Notes under the pieces: generated by a model
What the model was told of the DNA's origin: nothing
The model's database searches: none
The model's input: only the letters and a program-made list of their open reading frames with translations
Translations under genes and position numbers: made by a program
In this document: positions 34,301 to 46,588 of the stretch, piece after piece
How the letters are laid out: each line of letters opens with the position of its first letter
Numbering within the stretch: the first letter of the stretch is position 1
Origin: Synanceia verrucosa
Lineage: Eukaryota > Chordata > Actinopteri > Perciformes > Synanceiidae
Direction: 5' to 3'
Assembly: GCA_029721515.1 (NCBI GenBank)
Contig: CM056558.1
Coordinates: 12,555,240 to 12,619,239 of the forward strand
DNA length: 64,000 nt

Positions 34301-36904
34301 CAGTTTGTCAATTCAGCATCCAAATCATAACTGAGAGTAATGAAATGATCTAATGGAGTTAACCCAGTAAAGAGTGGAAAATATCTCTCTTAACATAAAG
34401 AGATAGTTCACTAGAACATAATGTTTTGAGCTCTATATTGCACGTTGTATCCATGAGTTAAAGTGCAACATCCTTTTGTTAGAACAGAAGTACAAAATAT
34501 GTGCAATCCCTACAGGATACCATATACTTTTTTGTTACATTTAAAGTTTAAGGCTCCATTAAAATCAAAAATTTCACTAGTTAGTGGTTTGACATTTACA
34601 GTGGACCGGGGAATCATGACTGAATTCCTAGGTGCTATATTAAGCAATTACAGAGTTAATGTAGCTTGCACTGTTCTTGTAAATCCACAGCTGTATAAAT
34701 GGAAGTGACTATAACAATGCTCTCCACTAAGGAGGGGAAATGTACCTTGTCAGCAGTTAACTTGTTGTTGTACAATGACATGAATGTGAACTACCCACTG
34801 CAAGTAAATCAGTCAAATGAAACTTCTTCATTCTTGTTCTGGCCCATAAAATACTGAAACAGGTAAGTTTTGTTTGTTGTGTCAGTTTGTTGCTATGGTA
34901 ATGGATGAGACATCAAAATAGAAAAAAAAAACACACAGATTTTGGAGACATCAACAAGACATTCTCACCGCTACAAGAGACAAGACTATAATGAGAGGCT
35001 TAGGACACATTACTATATCAGTATTTGCATTCAAAAGCTTTGTCAATGCATCTTTGATCTTACGATTACACATGAATTATACTTTTATATTGGTGCACAA
35101 TAAAAGATCAGTGATTGGGTTCATTGGCTCAATAGTCCTGCCATCATTCTTACTGAACTATGAAATTCTAATAGAAACTCTCTGGTGCTTCGGGCAGTAC
35201 AGAAGAACACATGCACAATACAGTATCTTTTGCTCCAAAAAAATAAGAACACAATTTTGGAAAATGCCACCCATAATCTTACAAGCAATCATTTGCATTT
35301 TATTCAGGTAGGTAGGGGCCAGATGTTTGATTTAAATAGCACAACAAACAGTGACGCCACACTGCAGTTGGTACTCCCAAGCACATAAACTCAAAAAAAA
35401 TTCAGCTGGCTCGAATGGAAAGATCTCTCCTTGAACAGCACCTATCTGACTTTGTTTTTGTGGTTAGCTCTGTGACAGTTTCAGACAGATGGAGTGATAA
35501 TATTTAAACTGTGAAACAACTTTGTAGTTGGCAGTCATATTATTGTCTTTGTACATGAAACTACTGCTATTAACTGAGGGGATTCCAGCTTTATCAAACA
35601 TGCTGTGTCAGCCAGTCATTTAAAAGGAAAATGAACAATGGTTTGAGACACCTTTAATTGTGACTTTGTCGAACAAATGGATTGTAACAGGCTCCTGAGA
35701 GATTCTACATCATTAGAACATACAGGGGGAAAATCACTCCTGATGAACAGTTCATTTGTCACATTTAACTCTTTCCCCTTAGCGCCTTGGCTGACAAGTT
35801 ACCATATTTGTTCAATAGGAAGCAAAATCACCATGGGATATATCTTTTTCATGAACTGCAGTATTTTCTTAGATACAAAGAATGAATCAATTCATTTTAT
35901 TTTTTTCAAATTTTCCATTGCTTTTCATGCATGACAACAAAGAATAACTGATTGTCATCTACTTTGATCTGAGGGTCAGGGGTCAGACTAAGGTTGTGGA
36001 CACAGTAACATGCGGTAAGTCACAAAGAGTTGTGTTTTTAGTCCTCACTGCCTGAAATCTAATAAGACTGACCTGAAAAAGACCTCTCTGTTTAGTCTTA
36101 ATAAATCTGCTGCTTAAACGATTGAAACAGAAGAAAGTAATATGTTGTCAACTTAACCCGCCAGTAATGGAGAGTTCGCAGCATCCCATGATGGCTGGAA
36201 TGATTACATACTTTTCAACAATTTATTTTAATTCATTGTGCATACATGCCATTGGCAGACCAGTCTGTGAAAGCACAGTAGAGTTCATTTTCTGTCATCA
36301 GTTTAATAGAAGCAGTCCGATGGAGTTACCAGAGTAACCATAATCAGGAAGAAATTCAATTATTTAACATCTGTCATCAAAACGCTCTTGTTCTTCTTGA
36401 GCACTTAAGCAGACTGTAATTGTAACATAAAATTAATGGTATGACTTGCAAGAAGACTTTTTTGTTGGTCCAAATTCTTACATCCTACAACATTAAAATA
36501 GCTTTAAGAAGTAAGTATATGGCTAGTATTTGGAATATCTCACATGATCGTTTTTGCAGTCTTACCAAGGGTAGGTTTTTTTTTCTCTCATTGAGAAAAA
36601 AGGAGGCTATTAAGTATAGAAACACTGTCTCTACTAAAACAATAAGGTTCTCTTCTCCAAACCAGAAATTTCATTCTCCCATATTCTCACTGGCTGATTC
36701 ACACACTGACAATGTCTCCACTGTGTGTTTTCCTCAGCCAAAAAGACTCATGTTTCATTCAGAGGTACTGTATCTGCCGACATGGTCCTCTGCACCACCC
36801 TTTCTCATCTATCCACAACCGTGTACTTGCTGTGTCGGATGTGCTGTTGCTACACAAATATGTAAGCTTGCTATCCTGTCACAGATAAGGTTTTTCGTCT
36901 GAGC
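34301..36904. other. No gene recognised
   Basis: Frames of 106 (34991-35311) and 153 codons (36441-36902) are present on the plus strand. Both are rich in Ile, Phe, Ser and Thr, as AT-rich non-coding DNA gives, and no domain is recognised. No repeat family stands out. Confidence 0.55.
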
Positions 36905-37370
36905 TACACAACATTGCGTGTTATCTCTGGTGCCATAACTCTGGTGTCCGGTGTTTTCGTTTGACAGAGCAGGTCTGACACGGTGTGTTGAGGTAATCAC
37001 AATACAACCATTCCAGTGATTGATACTTCCCGCAAGGTCTTCTGGGATGCCATGTTTTTACAGGAGGAAAAGGGTGAACAGTTTTGTTTCTCCAAATGAA
37101 AAACAAATGAGGCTAGATGGAAAATTGTAGAGGGATGGAAAGGGATCACTACTTTTGCGGTACCGCGTTGACCACAAGGTCGCATACCAGGAATCAGGAT
37201 CCTCCACAGTGGGATGAGCATTTGGTTTCGATGGCAGCACATTTTAGTGTCGTCACTTTTGCCGTAATCACTGGAATTGGCCAATTAAAAAAATGCTTGG
37301 CCCACTGGCAAATGCAGCTATTGAGGTTCCTAGTGCTACGAACTCACCTTTGTAAGGCGTTTCTACATTA
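36905..37370. other. CpG-enriched block with frames on both strands, unidentified
   Basis: About a dozen CpG dinucleotides, a perfect palindrome GCGGTACCGC at 37157-37166, and overlapping frames on both strands (minus 36809-37284 in three frames, plus 37117-37398) distinguish this block from its AT-rich surroundings. None of the peptides is recognisable. A diverged DNA transposon is the simplest guess. I saw no clear terminal repeats. Confidence 0.3.
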
Positions 37371-37566
37371 TAAAAAGTACAAAAATCCAGCTGTATGACA
37401 AACACCAAATCCATGACATCCAAAAATGCCTCATTGCATAACGCACCTTAATAATGAAACTTAACCACAATAGCATGGCCTACTATGACATTTTTCATTA
37501 TACCCCAGAGACATTAGACCAATTACCTCGTTAAGTAATGTGTCTCCTTAACTGATTGGTCTGGTT
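37371..37566. other. No gene recognised
   Basis: Short AT-rich spacer. Confidence 0.5.
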
Positions 37567-37579
37567 AGAGAGAGACAGG

Positions 37580-37620
<41 letters not shown>

Positions 37621-37621
37621 G
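37567..37621. repeat. (GA)n microsatellite, imperfect
   Basis: About 55 bp of GA units with CAGGG and AAA interruptions. The Ser-Leu runs of minus frame 37548-37766 come from it. Confidence 0.95.
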
Positions 37622-40600
37622 GGATCAGAGAGAAGGGGGGCAGAGAGCAAGAGCAAGGGAATGGGACTGTTGTGTTGTATAATGAGTAAGCTATGGGCTC
37701 TTTTTCAAAGTGTTCAAAACAGCATTCAATAACTACCAGATGGTTGAGGGAAAATATAGTGAGCAAACTTCATTTAAGCATTTTCTCTTAATTTCAATCA
37801 AGCTGTGATGTACTTAATACTACAAAGGCTGTATTCTGTTACAACATATTATAAAATGTGCGTTTAAGAGTGTTAAAGAGTGCCATCAGGTACTTCACAT
37901 GGGCAAGTGATTTATTGAAAGAATTAAGTAGTAGAGTATGGCTCATGTACAGCTTGTAGTCTTTTAAAGTCAGAGCAATAATGTGCTTTGAATAATAACA
38001 TGTCCATCAGTGAGTTAAAATCATTATTCTGCAGCTAAATGTGCTAATGTTTCAATACAGTGCATAATTTCTGTTCTAAAAGCGCCCCATTGGGCAAGGT
38101 AAAACTTTCTCTACTTCTTTGTCTTCTTAGTATGCAGAGTAATGGAGGTGAGCATGTTCTTCATCACGGCGCTTTGTGAAAGTGTTGAAACAATGACAGT
38201 ATTAAAAGGTAATTTCAACTTCCTTAGGAGTGTATGCCAGGACCCCCTGGCAGCCAGGGTCAGGGCCTGTGTGAGCCACTGACAGGACTCAGAGGGATGA
38301 GGGCATAAGTCAGAAAAGTCTGAGGATCTCTTGGGTGTCATCAGGGGTCCTGTGAAAAACTAACTCTATGCTGATAGATTGCCACTCTCACAGAGAAATT
38401 GTTTAAAAGGAAGTGCTGAGTCATAGCTGACATCTTCTCAACAAAAGCACCAGCACAGCTGGCCAACAAAGGTGACTGCAAGATATTTTTTTGCAATCTA
38501 TGATATGACCAGTTCCTCAAAGCTATGCACAAGAGTCAAAAAATGTACCCAGTTACGACTGACTTTATCAAACACATGGACTTAGTGAACTGTATTAAAT
38601 TACCCTAAGCGCTTGCCTCGTTGTCTCGTCACAGCAACTGCCATGTGGCACTCCCATTGCTCCTGGCTGCCAGGTTGGCGGTATCAAAAAGTCTGCCCTC
38701 TACCTTGTGTTGCAAACTCATGCCAATTACCCCAATTAATCTGGCGAGAGAATGGAATGAGATGGAGATTGTTTTGCTTGAGTCAAAATAAACAGTCTCC
38801 TTCCCTTTAGCATTTGCACATACTGCTATTAGAAAGTTCTGCATTTTTGGCCACTTAGGCAGGATACATGTCTACATTTAGGAGATGGAGATCATGTCAC
38901 GCGTTAAATACTGGCAAGATATGTACAAAACTTGTTTAGGCTCTGTGTCTGGAGCTCTCTACTTCCATTATCAACAACAGACAAAGTGAATGGGTGAAGA
39001 CAGACTTCCAGTTACAGATGAAGTGGATCATATCTTCAAAGGGACAGCAATGCAGTTTGGTTTGATGCAGAGCACTTTTATGAGAACGGCGTGTTTCAAA
39101 TCATCTTTCACGTAAGAATAGCAAAAGAATCTAGTGCCGTAAAAAGCAGACATGAAAAAAGAGAAAGATGAATGAAGAAGATATGAGCCATGCTATAGAG
39201 AAATATTTCATGGGTCTTGCTGCTCAGGTGGTGTGGCGCTTCTGAGTGTTTCACTAGCTGCATTTTCACCATAGCATACACTGTCTCAATGGAAACCAGG
39301 ACCCCCTTACACCATTTGGACTTTGTCTGTGTGAGCCATCATAAGGTTACCAGCTGCTGTTTTATTGGTCGGGGCATTCTGTTGACTTTTCTCGTTAAAC
39401 TCCTGGACCTTTCTTGTAGCTCCGTACCTAAAATCTGCAGTCGACGAACCCAAATTTGCTAATCTTGAGTGCAGACCATGTGGCAGTGAGGATAAACCCA
39501 GAGAGAGATGGATCTACTGTAAGTTTCCAGTGACCCAGAGTATAGCTTCTAAGAACCAGACATCAGAGTTGTATTTAATATGCTTTATTCAGCATATGAG
39601 GTCTGTATGTATGTGAATAAATACAAAAGCAGAGCTGAGCTTTGACATTCATAAAATATTTACTTTATAGTACTGCCTTCTTAGAGGGGTTGCTCTTGGT
39701 ATGAGCCATTACTCATGAATTATTGAAATGAGTGAAGACATTTGTCAGCAAGCTGTAACTTGATATTCTTTCTCACTGGTTGCTTACCCACATTTCAAAA
39801 GTAGTGCAATGCCAATAAATATTCTATTTCCTTTTTCTTGTACACTTCCAAGGTACTTGATTATCCATCAAATGTATGTATAAAATCATACATATTACAA
39901 AAGGTCTTTGAAAAAAACATCTTCTGATTAATCCCAATGCTGCAGGTATAGCGCAATTTCACACTACATCACTTTATCTTAAAATTATTCCAAGCCATTT
40001 GCACTCTCCTGACTTCTCTGGCTTGGGCTTGAAATATTAAAAAGATCCCTGATAAAGAGATCTGTGAAATAAAACTGAGATGTGTGACCTTTGCTCTCCC
40101 TATCCACACTGAACTCTCTTGACTTCTGAGTGCCACTAGTTTCCTCAGCTGTTCCTGGGTTTCTGGCCATCCGATAAGCTGATCCGTCAGGCTCAGTCCT
40201 GCCTCCCCCTTCTCTCTGACCTTTGTGCTCTCAGTGTAATTGCCTCAGAGTTTGATGGACCAGTGTCTTCAAAGTAGACAATGTCTCACTGCAGCTTGTG
40301 ATAACAGCTAGACGTCTTCCTCCTCCCTCACCACCACAAAACCCTTTTTTTCAAGAACACGTTAACATTGGTGGTAAAGGAAGCAGCCATTGCTAAGGAA
40401 ATAAAGTCTCCTATTCCTCAGCCCTGCAAAACTCTGGTTTTCATTTCCACACGGGGAATAACTTCAAGCTTTCCATCATGCACCTTTTAGCAGCACTTAT
40501 GGTGTATAGTTACTGTATGTGGCCTGTTGTATGTACATTTTTGCATAATACAGATGTCAAAAGCCTTGTTCCTATTGTTGTGATCAAAAACATAAGAGCC

Positions 40601-43600
40601 TAGCCATCCATTTTTTAGAGTATGTTTTTTGTTTTCTCGATGGAAGCTTTGCCAAGCCGAAGGATCCCTTCCAGCCTTCTGTACAGTACCAAATGTATTT
40701 CCATCGAAAACATAACGTGACATCCATAATTACATTTAAGTGACAAGATTGTGGTAATTAGCAAACCAGATAATGGGACAAAATACAGGCTTATGAATTG
40801 GGTCACATACATTCTGATACAAAGCATATGCTGGTGGAGTATCAAAAAGCCCAACAATGTCCATGGAGAAAAAAGGAACTCATGTTTGCAGTGAGCAGAA
40901 TTTGATCCAGCTTGGAAACCAGAGCACATCTTTCTGCCTTATCTCTAGTTCTGAAGGTTAAATAAAACGTCATCATCCCAGATGTCCCAGGTCTTCATCA
41001 ACAGAACTTGCTTCGTCAGGGAGCAGAAAGTCACGTTTGTGGGGCAGTGAATAGAGGCAGACAGGTTGATTGATGCACGGGCGCTGAGTCATGCATGTGC
41101 AGAGAGAAGTTTACCCCGTCTGGCTCCTGGGCTGCCCCTAAGCTACGGCGGTGATGGACAGGAGGGTGGGTGATAGATGAAGATGTATGACTGCAGATGG
41201 ACCATCAGATTAGTGGTTTGTTGTATCTGATGTTACGGTGTAATCAATCCCACCCATCCCCTCTCTGTCCTTCAACTCAATGGTTGGAGCCGCTATCTCC
41301 CAATGTCCGGCCCCAGTGACAAACATTAAACAACAGGACTGTGCAATCATAGAACAGCACATTATATTCCTTCATTTCATCTCAACTCTTTTTTGTCCTA
41401 AATGCAGTAATAGAAGACAGTCCTTTTGGTTTTGCTGCTTCGTCACACATCTTTAGATGATTATTTCCTCTATTTTTTTCCGAAATGGGATGCAATGTAT
41501 TTAAGGGCTTCACATATCACCAGGGTGCTTTAAAGCCTTGCCAGTTGCTATTTCCCTCGTGGAGATGAGCTAATTGCTATTGGTCCAGTTATAGTGTTCA
41601 CAAAATAACATTTGGATTTAAAAAGCAAAATGTGTAACACACATGTGAAGAAAATTTCTGGAGCCAGACAAGACTGGAAAACAGCTCCATCAACATGAAT
41701 ACATCCACAAGATGTAACATGGTTGCAGTAACTTTGGTCTAAACAGCCAGATAAACACAAAATTATTTAAAATCTAAAAGGAAAGCTGACGTATCTTATA
41801 ACACCTCTGTCACTTCACAAGTTCCCAGTGAGACAGAAGACCAATAACAAACCTAAACTGTGAGAAAGTTTTACCCATTTCCTAATAAGTCTCTGTACGG
41901 CTAACCGGTCTTGTTACTGTAGTTTTTTTTTTTGTCTTGCATAATTGATCTGCATTTTTTTGTCATGAGGCCTAAATTGAAACCCAAATACATTAATTGG
42001 TCTAACAGGAAGTGATGTAGGGCTCTGCACTACATAAGCAAAAACTCCAGGGATTGTTATTCTTATCCCCCAGTGTCAGCGTCACTGAAATAAAGAAAGG
42101 CTGACAAAGCTATGCTTTTCACAAGACAAGTCTCTTATGCTTTCCAAAAGATGCAAGAATGCCCCTGAAAAACATGCTAGCAAGCTCAGCCAATTAGCGT
42201 CTGTTTTCCAGACTCGGGCCCTCTGCCTTTGACTCTGTTGTCAGAATTGTAGTTGCAGAGTGCTACAGACTTACATCTGGCAGCCATGACAGGTAAAAGA
42301 AGAATAAAGCACTATTCCACCATCAGCACTAATGGGAATAAAATGGCTTACCTGAGCCAGCTAACAGCCAACCACATCCTGCTCAGAGCACCCGGAGGTT
42401 CCCTGTCAATCCCTCGTCCTAAACGGGCCTTTCAGCGGAGAAAAATAATGTCTCGAAGCAAAGTGAAATGTTTATGTTATGAAAATAACTTTCTTTGCAA
42501 AGTTTACAGAAACGGAGAGAAGAAAAGAGAAGCATTCAGCTGGAGGACGGACATGGTTGACAGTGTGAGAGCTGCTTCACATAGCTGTAGATGTGAGCCA
42601 GTCTTTTCCTGGCATGACTTCTGGGGACTTTGGTCAAGGCGGGCAATATATTTTACTTAAATCATCCCAGTTACCTAAAGTGAGATTAGTAGTGCTAATT
42701 AATATCACATGGAGGAGATATTCAGTCATTGGGGTTTGGAAGTGCCATCCTAAGGTGATGACAATGCAAAACATCTTGCAGTATTTTGTGGTGTGGAAAA
42801 TCTCCCGGCAAACAATTCTGCTTATGACCCAAATGAAGTGATTAGCTGTTCTCCCCTTCAGATAAAAATTCCACTGAAGAGCAAAAGCATGAAAGGGAGG
42901 AAAGTGAGGCACTCCTACGGCGCTTCTTTTTGCTTCACCTCTGATCACCTCTGAACTTTCATTCCAGTCTTTTATATCTTCTCTTTTATTTAACTCTGTC
43001 GGGATGAATGATTTGAACCCGTGAAGACTGCTGCTTGTGAAAAAAAGCTCTAAATTTCTTTGCCTGTTAAGATAGCTGAGAGCATGTTTTAATTGCTTCA
43101 TGAGATGATGTGTGCTGTGGTAATAATTACAAAAATCCTGTGCAGTTCCAGTGGCACAGACAATATATCATTTCTAACTTTTAATTGAACTGAATCCTGA
43201 GAGTTCTGTTAAAACACACTTTGGTTGCCCATCTCAGCTCCCTTTAAAGGTATAAGTAGGATCTCTTTCTTTCAGTTACTGGTGCGAATGATCATCTCCC
43301 CAAATGGTTTACTTGGTTAATGACCAGTACATTTGTGTAGCCTCATAACTACATGCAGTATAATCACTTCTGCGCAACAAGTCCCCTAACCCACTTAACA
43401 ACATGGGTTGGTTGTTCAGAAATGATTTCTAAATTAGTGTCCCAATGGTTGGCAGGCCGTCCTCATATTTTAACTCCATGGTCACATTTAAACATGATTA
43501 ATTTTGTGTTTTAAAACTGTGGCAGTTTGCTTAGGTTTAGACAACGAAATGAACTGGTTAGGTTCACGAAAGAATGCAAGTATGCATGATTCTAGAGACT

Positions 43601-44042
43601 GATAAGAAATATGCACATATATGTGCGACCACATATTTTCAATGGTCACAACACTATGTCTGATATTTAACTGGCCTGTTGAGGTCTTCTTTGACAACAG
43701 CTGGCTTTGAGTTGTCAGTAAATCCTTCACACTGATCCTTTAAGTTATGCACATTAGTAAGCTGATTTTATGTACCTTAACTTATGCCATTTACATATGC
43801 ATATACTTTAACCTTAAAACACGTTCACTCCTGTAATTACTGTCACCAAAAGTAGTCACTGTCTAACAATAATCAATTGTTAATTAATCAATAATTTGGC
43901 TGAAAATAAGATGATTGTACAAACAACCTATGGGGTCTTTTTTTAGGATTCCTCTTTGGATGAATACAAGCTAGTTTTATAGTAAAAAAATACTACATGC
44001 ATTCATAATTTTACATCAGGTGGCTATGTATTCAACATATTT
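37622..44042. other. Long gene-free stretch, nothing recognised
   Basis: 6.4 kb without a recognisable repeat, RNA or exon. The longest frames are plus 42253-42660 (135 codons) and minus 42634-43101 (155 codons). They partly overlap each other and show no domain, signal peptide or membrane pattern. The segments 40980-41340 and 42170-42660 are less AT-rich; the former has GCTGAGTCATGC (AP-1/NF-E2-like) near 41084. These could be conserved non-coding sequence, but nothing decides it. Confidence 0.55.
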
Positions 44043-44076
44043 CAAGTATTTCAACATCAAGTTGTTGAAATACTTG
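44043..44076. repeat. Perfect 14-bp inverted repeat (hairpin)
   Basis: CAAGTATTTCAACA at 44043-44056 is the exact reverse complement of 44063-44076, with a 6-base loop. The stem does not extend outward, so it is too short for a canonical microRNA precursor. The chance of such a perfect short-loop stem in 64 kb is low. It may be a remnant of a mobile element end or a local inverted duplication. Confidence 0.85.
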
Positions 44077-45735
44077 GTCAAAATAAAAAAAAATAAAATA
44101 ATTTATATTATTGTTGTGTATAAATTAAGTAAATCAAAATGTTCACATTTTGCTCACACTCTGCCCTCCAAAGCCCCTCCAAAGGCAGCAACTGTATTGT
44201 ATGTCCCTAATCACAATTTTGAGGTACTTAGACTTCATTTGATTGTATTCATTTTCTGGAATTTCACATTTCTACCAGATTACATTTACAAGAGATATGC
44301 TGTGCTAAAATGTTAAACATTGCAAAAAAAATTGTAATTCAAAACTGAATTGAATATGGCTGTTTGTAATTACTCCATATGATTGGGATTAATTTGCACA
44401 GCAAAACACTATACGATCATCATATGAAGCGGCAAAAGAACACATCGACCAAAACTGAGAGTAAAAGACTTCTCACATGTTCTTCCGTAGATGGACTACT
44501 GAGAAGAAACTCAGGCCAACACACACTATGGAACAAGTGGACTCTTATTTTTAGCATAAAACTACCTAACTTGACCTGACTTGCATTCACATAAACCTCC
44601 CTGTGATGTAATTTATTCATGCATTCAAATCCAAAAACAACAATTATCTCACACTTTCTTGGTGGACATTCATTTCACTATTACAACAACAAAGTTGATA
44701 AAAATGAAAGCACACAGTGATGAATTCTTCCTCCGAGTTTTTTAATCAAGCCCAATCCTGATCGGACTATTCCTTCTAATTTAATTTGATTACATCCTTA
44801 ATGAAGACAAAAAAATACAAATGACTATTGTGAACGAAAGCAGGGATGTAGCAGAGCTGGTCTTGTTTACCAAATGCTGAGAAAGGGAGATGGCACAAAG
44901 GATTTATATCAAATGTGTCCCCACACCCTGCCCTCCAGCCTTTCGCTGTATGTGCTGCGTTAGCTTCAATAATCAAATCCACATGTGAAAGCTTTGAAAA
45001 AAGTAAAGAGAGGATATATTGGTAGAAAAACATAGGATGGAGAACGAGGAAAAGGAAGAGTGCCTGATAAAGAGATAAAGGGAGATTGGTTTTAGAGAGA
45101 TACTGGTGTATGAGTGTGTCTCATTAGAGAACCAAGTATTGTGTTATGTGGGGGAAAGATTTGGCAGTGGGGGAAGAAAGGTATTGGGGGAGATGAGAGG
45201 GAGAAAAGTGGGAGTGTGAGAGGAATGAGAGTGTCGAAGAAAAGGAGAGAGGGGGAGCTGGAGGACTGTAGCTGAAGCAACATTCATACTACAGCTCCAA
45301 ATGTCAGAGTTTTGATCTCCCTTCGTTCATGTCTTGAGACAGATCTGATGTTTATTTTGTAAGTTGTGAGGGAGAGAAACCATCACTAATGCACAATGAC
45401 TTGAATTAGAAAGACATGGAACACCTGTCTCAATGCACACATTACAATGTGCCACGAGTTAGTACTCTTCATCAGGCAGCAATGGAGGATAATGTAGGAA
45501 GCCCACTTTATAGCTGGGAAAGCCCAGCAAAGAAAAGAGGCCCACAAGCAGCAAAATGGACAGTGCAACATTCCGATGAGAGCTTATAACCAAAATAAGA
45601 GCAACAGTAATCAATGTATAAAAGTCTAAATAAGCAACAATCAAGTGGAAAAACTAAACCGTCACATATCTAACAAATGTGAATGAAATAATTGGACAAA
45701 ATCAGTGAACACAATGGACCAACTGGTGTAATATT
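44077..45735. other. No gene; purine-rich tract
   Basis: From about 45165 to 45266 the plus strand is almost all G and A with little C, giving a Ser/Pro/Leu-rich minus frame (45092-45283). Frames at 44020-44620 are unrecognised. No gene is supported. Confidence 0.6.
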
Positions 45736-45767
45736 ATACACACACACACAGAGTATATACATATAAA

Positions 45768-45841
<74 letters not shown>

Positions 45842-45901
45842 TATATACTGTATATATGTACATATATATAAGAGGGGAGTATATATGTATATATACGTAT
45901 G

Positions 45902-45934
<33 letters not shown>
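45736..45934. repeat. Compound AT/CA microsatellite with periodic spacers
   Basis: CA units lead into several AT runs separated by short phrases such as ATAAACTG (twice) and ATACTG, then by 'AAGAGGGGAG', ending with a pure AT tract at 45907-45934. The Ile-Tyr-rich tail of the overlapping frames is an artefact of it. It directly abuts the reverse transcriptase remnant. Confidence 0.95.
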
Positions 45935-45937
<3 letters not shown>

Positions 45938-46243
45938 GGAGCTGCCCAGTTCTGTCAGAGTGTCCTGTAGAGGGTGTGAGGTGTTGTCCAGCAGGGATGA
46001 TAGCTTAACCACCATTCTCCTGTCTTCCACCACCTCAACTGAGTCCAGAGAACATCCTGGCCTTTCTAACCAGTCTGTCCAGTCTCTTCCTGTTCCTGTA
46101 AATATGTGGGGCTGCTCACACCCAGCAGATCACTCCATAGAAGATGGCTATTGCCACCTCAGCGTTATAGAAACCCCTACACAGCAAATGATCACAGTAT
46201 CCTGAGCTGGAAGAGTCTGCAATAGCTCTTCTTAAATACAGCA
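45935..46243 (-). pseudogene. L2/CR1-type LINE reverse transcriptase, C-terminal fragment (frameshifted)
   Basis: Reading the minus strand in three successive frames gives pieces of one protein in the expected order: LYLRRA, then FYNAEVAIAIFYGVICWV (46172-46119) followed by a stop; RKRLDRLVRKAR (about 46090-46055); and VEDRRM then KLSSLLDNTSHPL and TELGSSF (46030-45935). These correspond to the segment downstream of the catalytic core in L2/CR1-clade non-LTR reverse transcriptases, where 'FY.S.V.S...Y...CW', 'L.RLVRKA', 'RRM..KL.S...N..HPL' and 'SSF' recur. The catalytic YxDD region and endonuclease are absent. At least two frame changes and a stop make it dead. The protein remnant ends exactly at the AT microsatellite and is bounded upstream by a SINE fragment. 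Confidence 0.8.
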
Positions 46244-46455
46244 TATGTGTCTGTGTTCTCCCTGTGTCTGTGTGGGTTCTCTCCAGGTACTCTGGCTTCC
46301 TCCCACCATCATAAAACATGCATGGATGAGGTTAATTGGCTACGGGCAATTTAAATTGTGCGTAGGTGTGAATGTGAGTGCGAGTGGTTGTTTGTCTCTA
46401 TGTGCCCTGTGATGAATTGGTGACTTGGGCAGTAGAAAATGGATGGATGGATGGA
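46244..46455 (+). mobile_element. SINE-like retroposon, 5'-truncated (same family as 9491-9870)
   Basis: 'GTGTTCTCCCTGTGTCTGTG', 'CTTCCTCCCACCATCATAAA', 'GGTTAATTGGCTACGGGCA', 'GTGCGTAGGTGTGAATGTGA', 'GTGGTTGTTTGTCTCTATGT' and the 'GTAGAAAATGGATGGATGG' tail match the minus-strand reading of the 9.5-kb copy. The tRNA-like head is missing, and the segment before the tail is deleted (about 80 bp, including 'CTGGGATAGGCTCCAGCC'). No target-site duplication was seen. It lies between a LINE fragment and a partial MITE copy. Confidence 0.85.
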
Positions 46456-46588
46456 TCTTTGGACTGCTGGTCTGGCAAATCATGGAATTCAAGATGTCAT
46501 CTTGGGTTGACTTGTTTTTGACTTTACAATTAATCTAGAATATAATCAGCAAATTTATAAGCAATGAAAATAATTATTAATTGCCACC
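46456..46588 (+). mobile_element. MITE-like teleost repeat, partial copy 4
   Basis: It begins in mid-element ('ATCTTTGGACTG', 'CAAGATGTCATCTTGGG') and runs to the end ('GCAATGAAAATAATTATTAA'). The 5' half is absent upstream, where the SINE tail begins. Divergence is higher than in the other copies. Confidence 0.6.

Noticed and set aside
34390..34420. 'AGAGATAGTTCACTAG', reminiscent of a common fish repeat start
   Set aside because: Only a short phrase matches; the sequence that follows does not continue the family.
36441..36902. 153-codon plus-strand open frame
   Set aside because: Composition is typical of translated AT-rich DNA, with no domain, repeat or splice context.
37567..37621. CRISPR-like or regulatory repeat array
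   Set aside because: Simple GA microsatellite with no spacer structure; no CRISPR-type array exists in the window.
42634..43101. 155-codon minus-strand open frame, the longest in the window
   Set aside because: No recognisable domain, and it partly overlaps an unrelated plus-strand frame (42253-42660). The length is within chance for 64 kb of six-frame sequence.
44043..44076. MicroRNA precursor
   Set aside because: The stem is only 14 bp and does not extend; a canonical precursor needs a longer duplex.
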